NCBI RefSeq assembly: GCF_019802345.1
Contig: NZ_JAINDZ010000020.1
Span: forward strand, 26,335-90,334
Direction: 5' to 3'
DNA: 64,000 nt
Origin: Methylosinus sp. Sm6
GTDB taxonomy: Bacteria > Pseudomonadota > Alphaproteobacteria > Rhizobiales > Beijerinckiaceae
Of this stretch, positions 63,885 to 64,000 are shown one piece after another. The position numbers were made by a program, and so were the translations under genes. Position 1 is the first letter of the stretch. Every line of letters begins with the position of its first letter. The notes beneath the pieces were generated by a model that did no database searches, was not told the origin of the DNA, and was given only the letters and a program-made list of their open reading frames with translations.

Positions 63885-64000
63885 CAATCGGGTGAAGGAA
63901 AAATTCCCTGCCCCTCGTCCGGTGGAGCCGCCGCAGGCGGCGTCTCGAAGGACGGCCGCGAGGCGAAATCAAAGGTTTCTCCCCGTTGCCGTCCTTCGAG
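63885..64000. repeat. Palindromic repeat family B, copy 3 (cut by window end)
   Basis: It starts CAATCGGGTGAAGG, then CGGCGTCTCGAAGGACGGCC and later GCCGTCCTTCGAG, as in copies 1 and 2. It begins 4 bases after the radical SAM gene stop and continues beyond the window. Confidence 0.7.

Overview
This is a GC-rich alphaproteobacterial segment, most likely Hyphomicrobiales. The bufferin-type copper-peptide operon, the B12-binding radical SAM enzyme and the abundant short palindromic repeats would suit a Methylocystis or Methylosinus-like methanotroph, but that placement is inference. No rRNA, tRNA or CRISPR array was found.

Layout. (1) 1-6.5 kb is the edge of a mobile island: a small HTH protein, a MazEF-type toxin-antitoxin pair with a palindromic operator, a VirD2/DUF3363 relaxase, a decayed IS200-type element, a decayed IS110-type transposase and an IS66 scrap. 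(2) 6.5-25.5 kb is an accessory metabolic cluster. An XRE regulator faces a minus-strand block of two TonB-dependent receptors, a luciferase-like monooxygenase, a nitroreductase, an amidase, two MFS transporters, a methyltransferase with an unusual N-terminal half, an alpha/beta hydrolase, a Rieske oxygenase (alpha and beta) and a glutamine amidotransferase of the asparagine-synthase family. Three near-identical 17-bp palindromes (ATTACCT..AGGTAAT type) lie about 70-100 bp upstream of the three transcription-unit heads, so I read the block as one regulon. It is the best candidate for an undescribed system. (3) 25.6-29.5 kb is island debris: a broken tyrosine integrase with its excisionase-like partner, a PDZ/S41 protease and a truncated RTX protein.

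(4) 29.6-34.8 kb encodes a type I secretion system (ABC transporter, HlyD, TolC) on the minus strand. (5) 35.6-51.0 kb encodes, on the plus strand, an STN-domain protein, an ECF sigma factor, a FecR-like anti-sigma factor and a 4,303-residue filamentous-haemagglutinin-like protein. No TpsB (FhaC-type) transporter is in the window. (6) 51.1-64 kb is mostly core genome: dctA, rimM, rpsP, ffh, a broken ParDE pair, the bufferin operon bufABC, a 3-hydroxyisobutyrate dehydrogenase-family enzyme, a DinB-family protein, an ArsC-family protein, glmM and a B12-binding radical SAM enzyme.

Several families of palindromic repeat are scattered through the right half. A 105-bp element occurs three times. 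One copy lies in frame (35 codons) inside the fecR-like gene and another supplies the tolC stop codon. A second family (about 120-180 bp) occurs three times and appears to sit inside an IS66 remnant and a ParDE remnant. Long open frames antisense to the giant adhesin, T1SS genes and glmM are GC-rich shadows and were left out.
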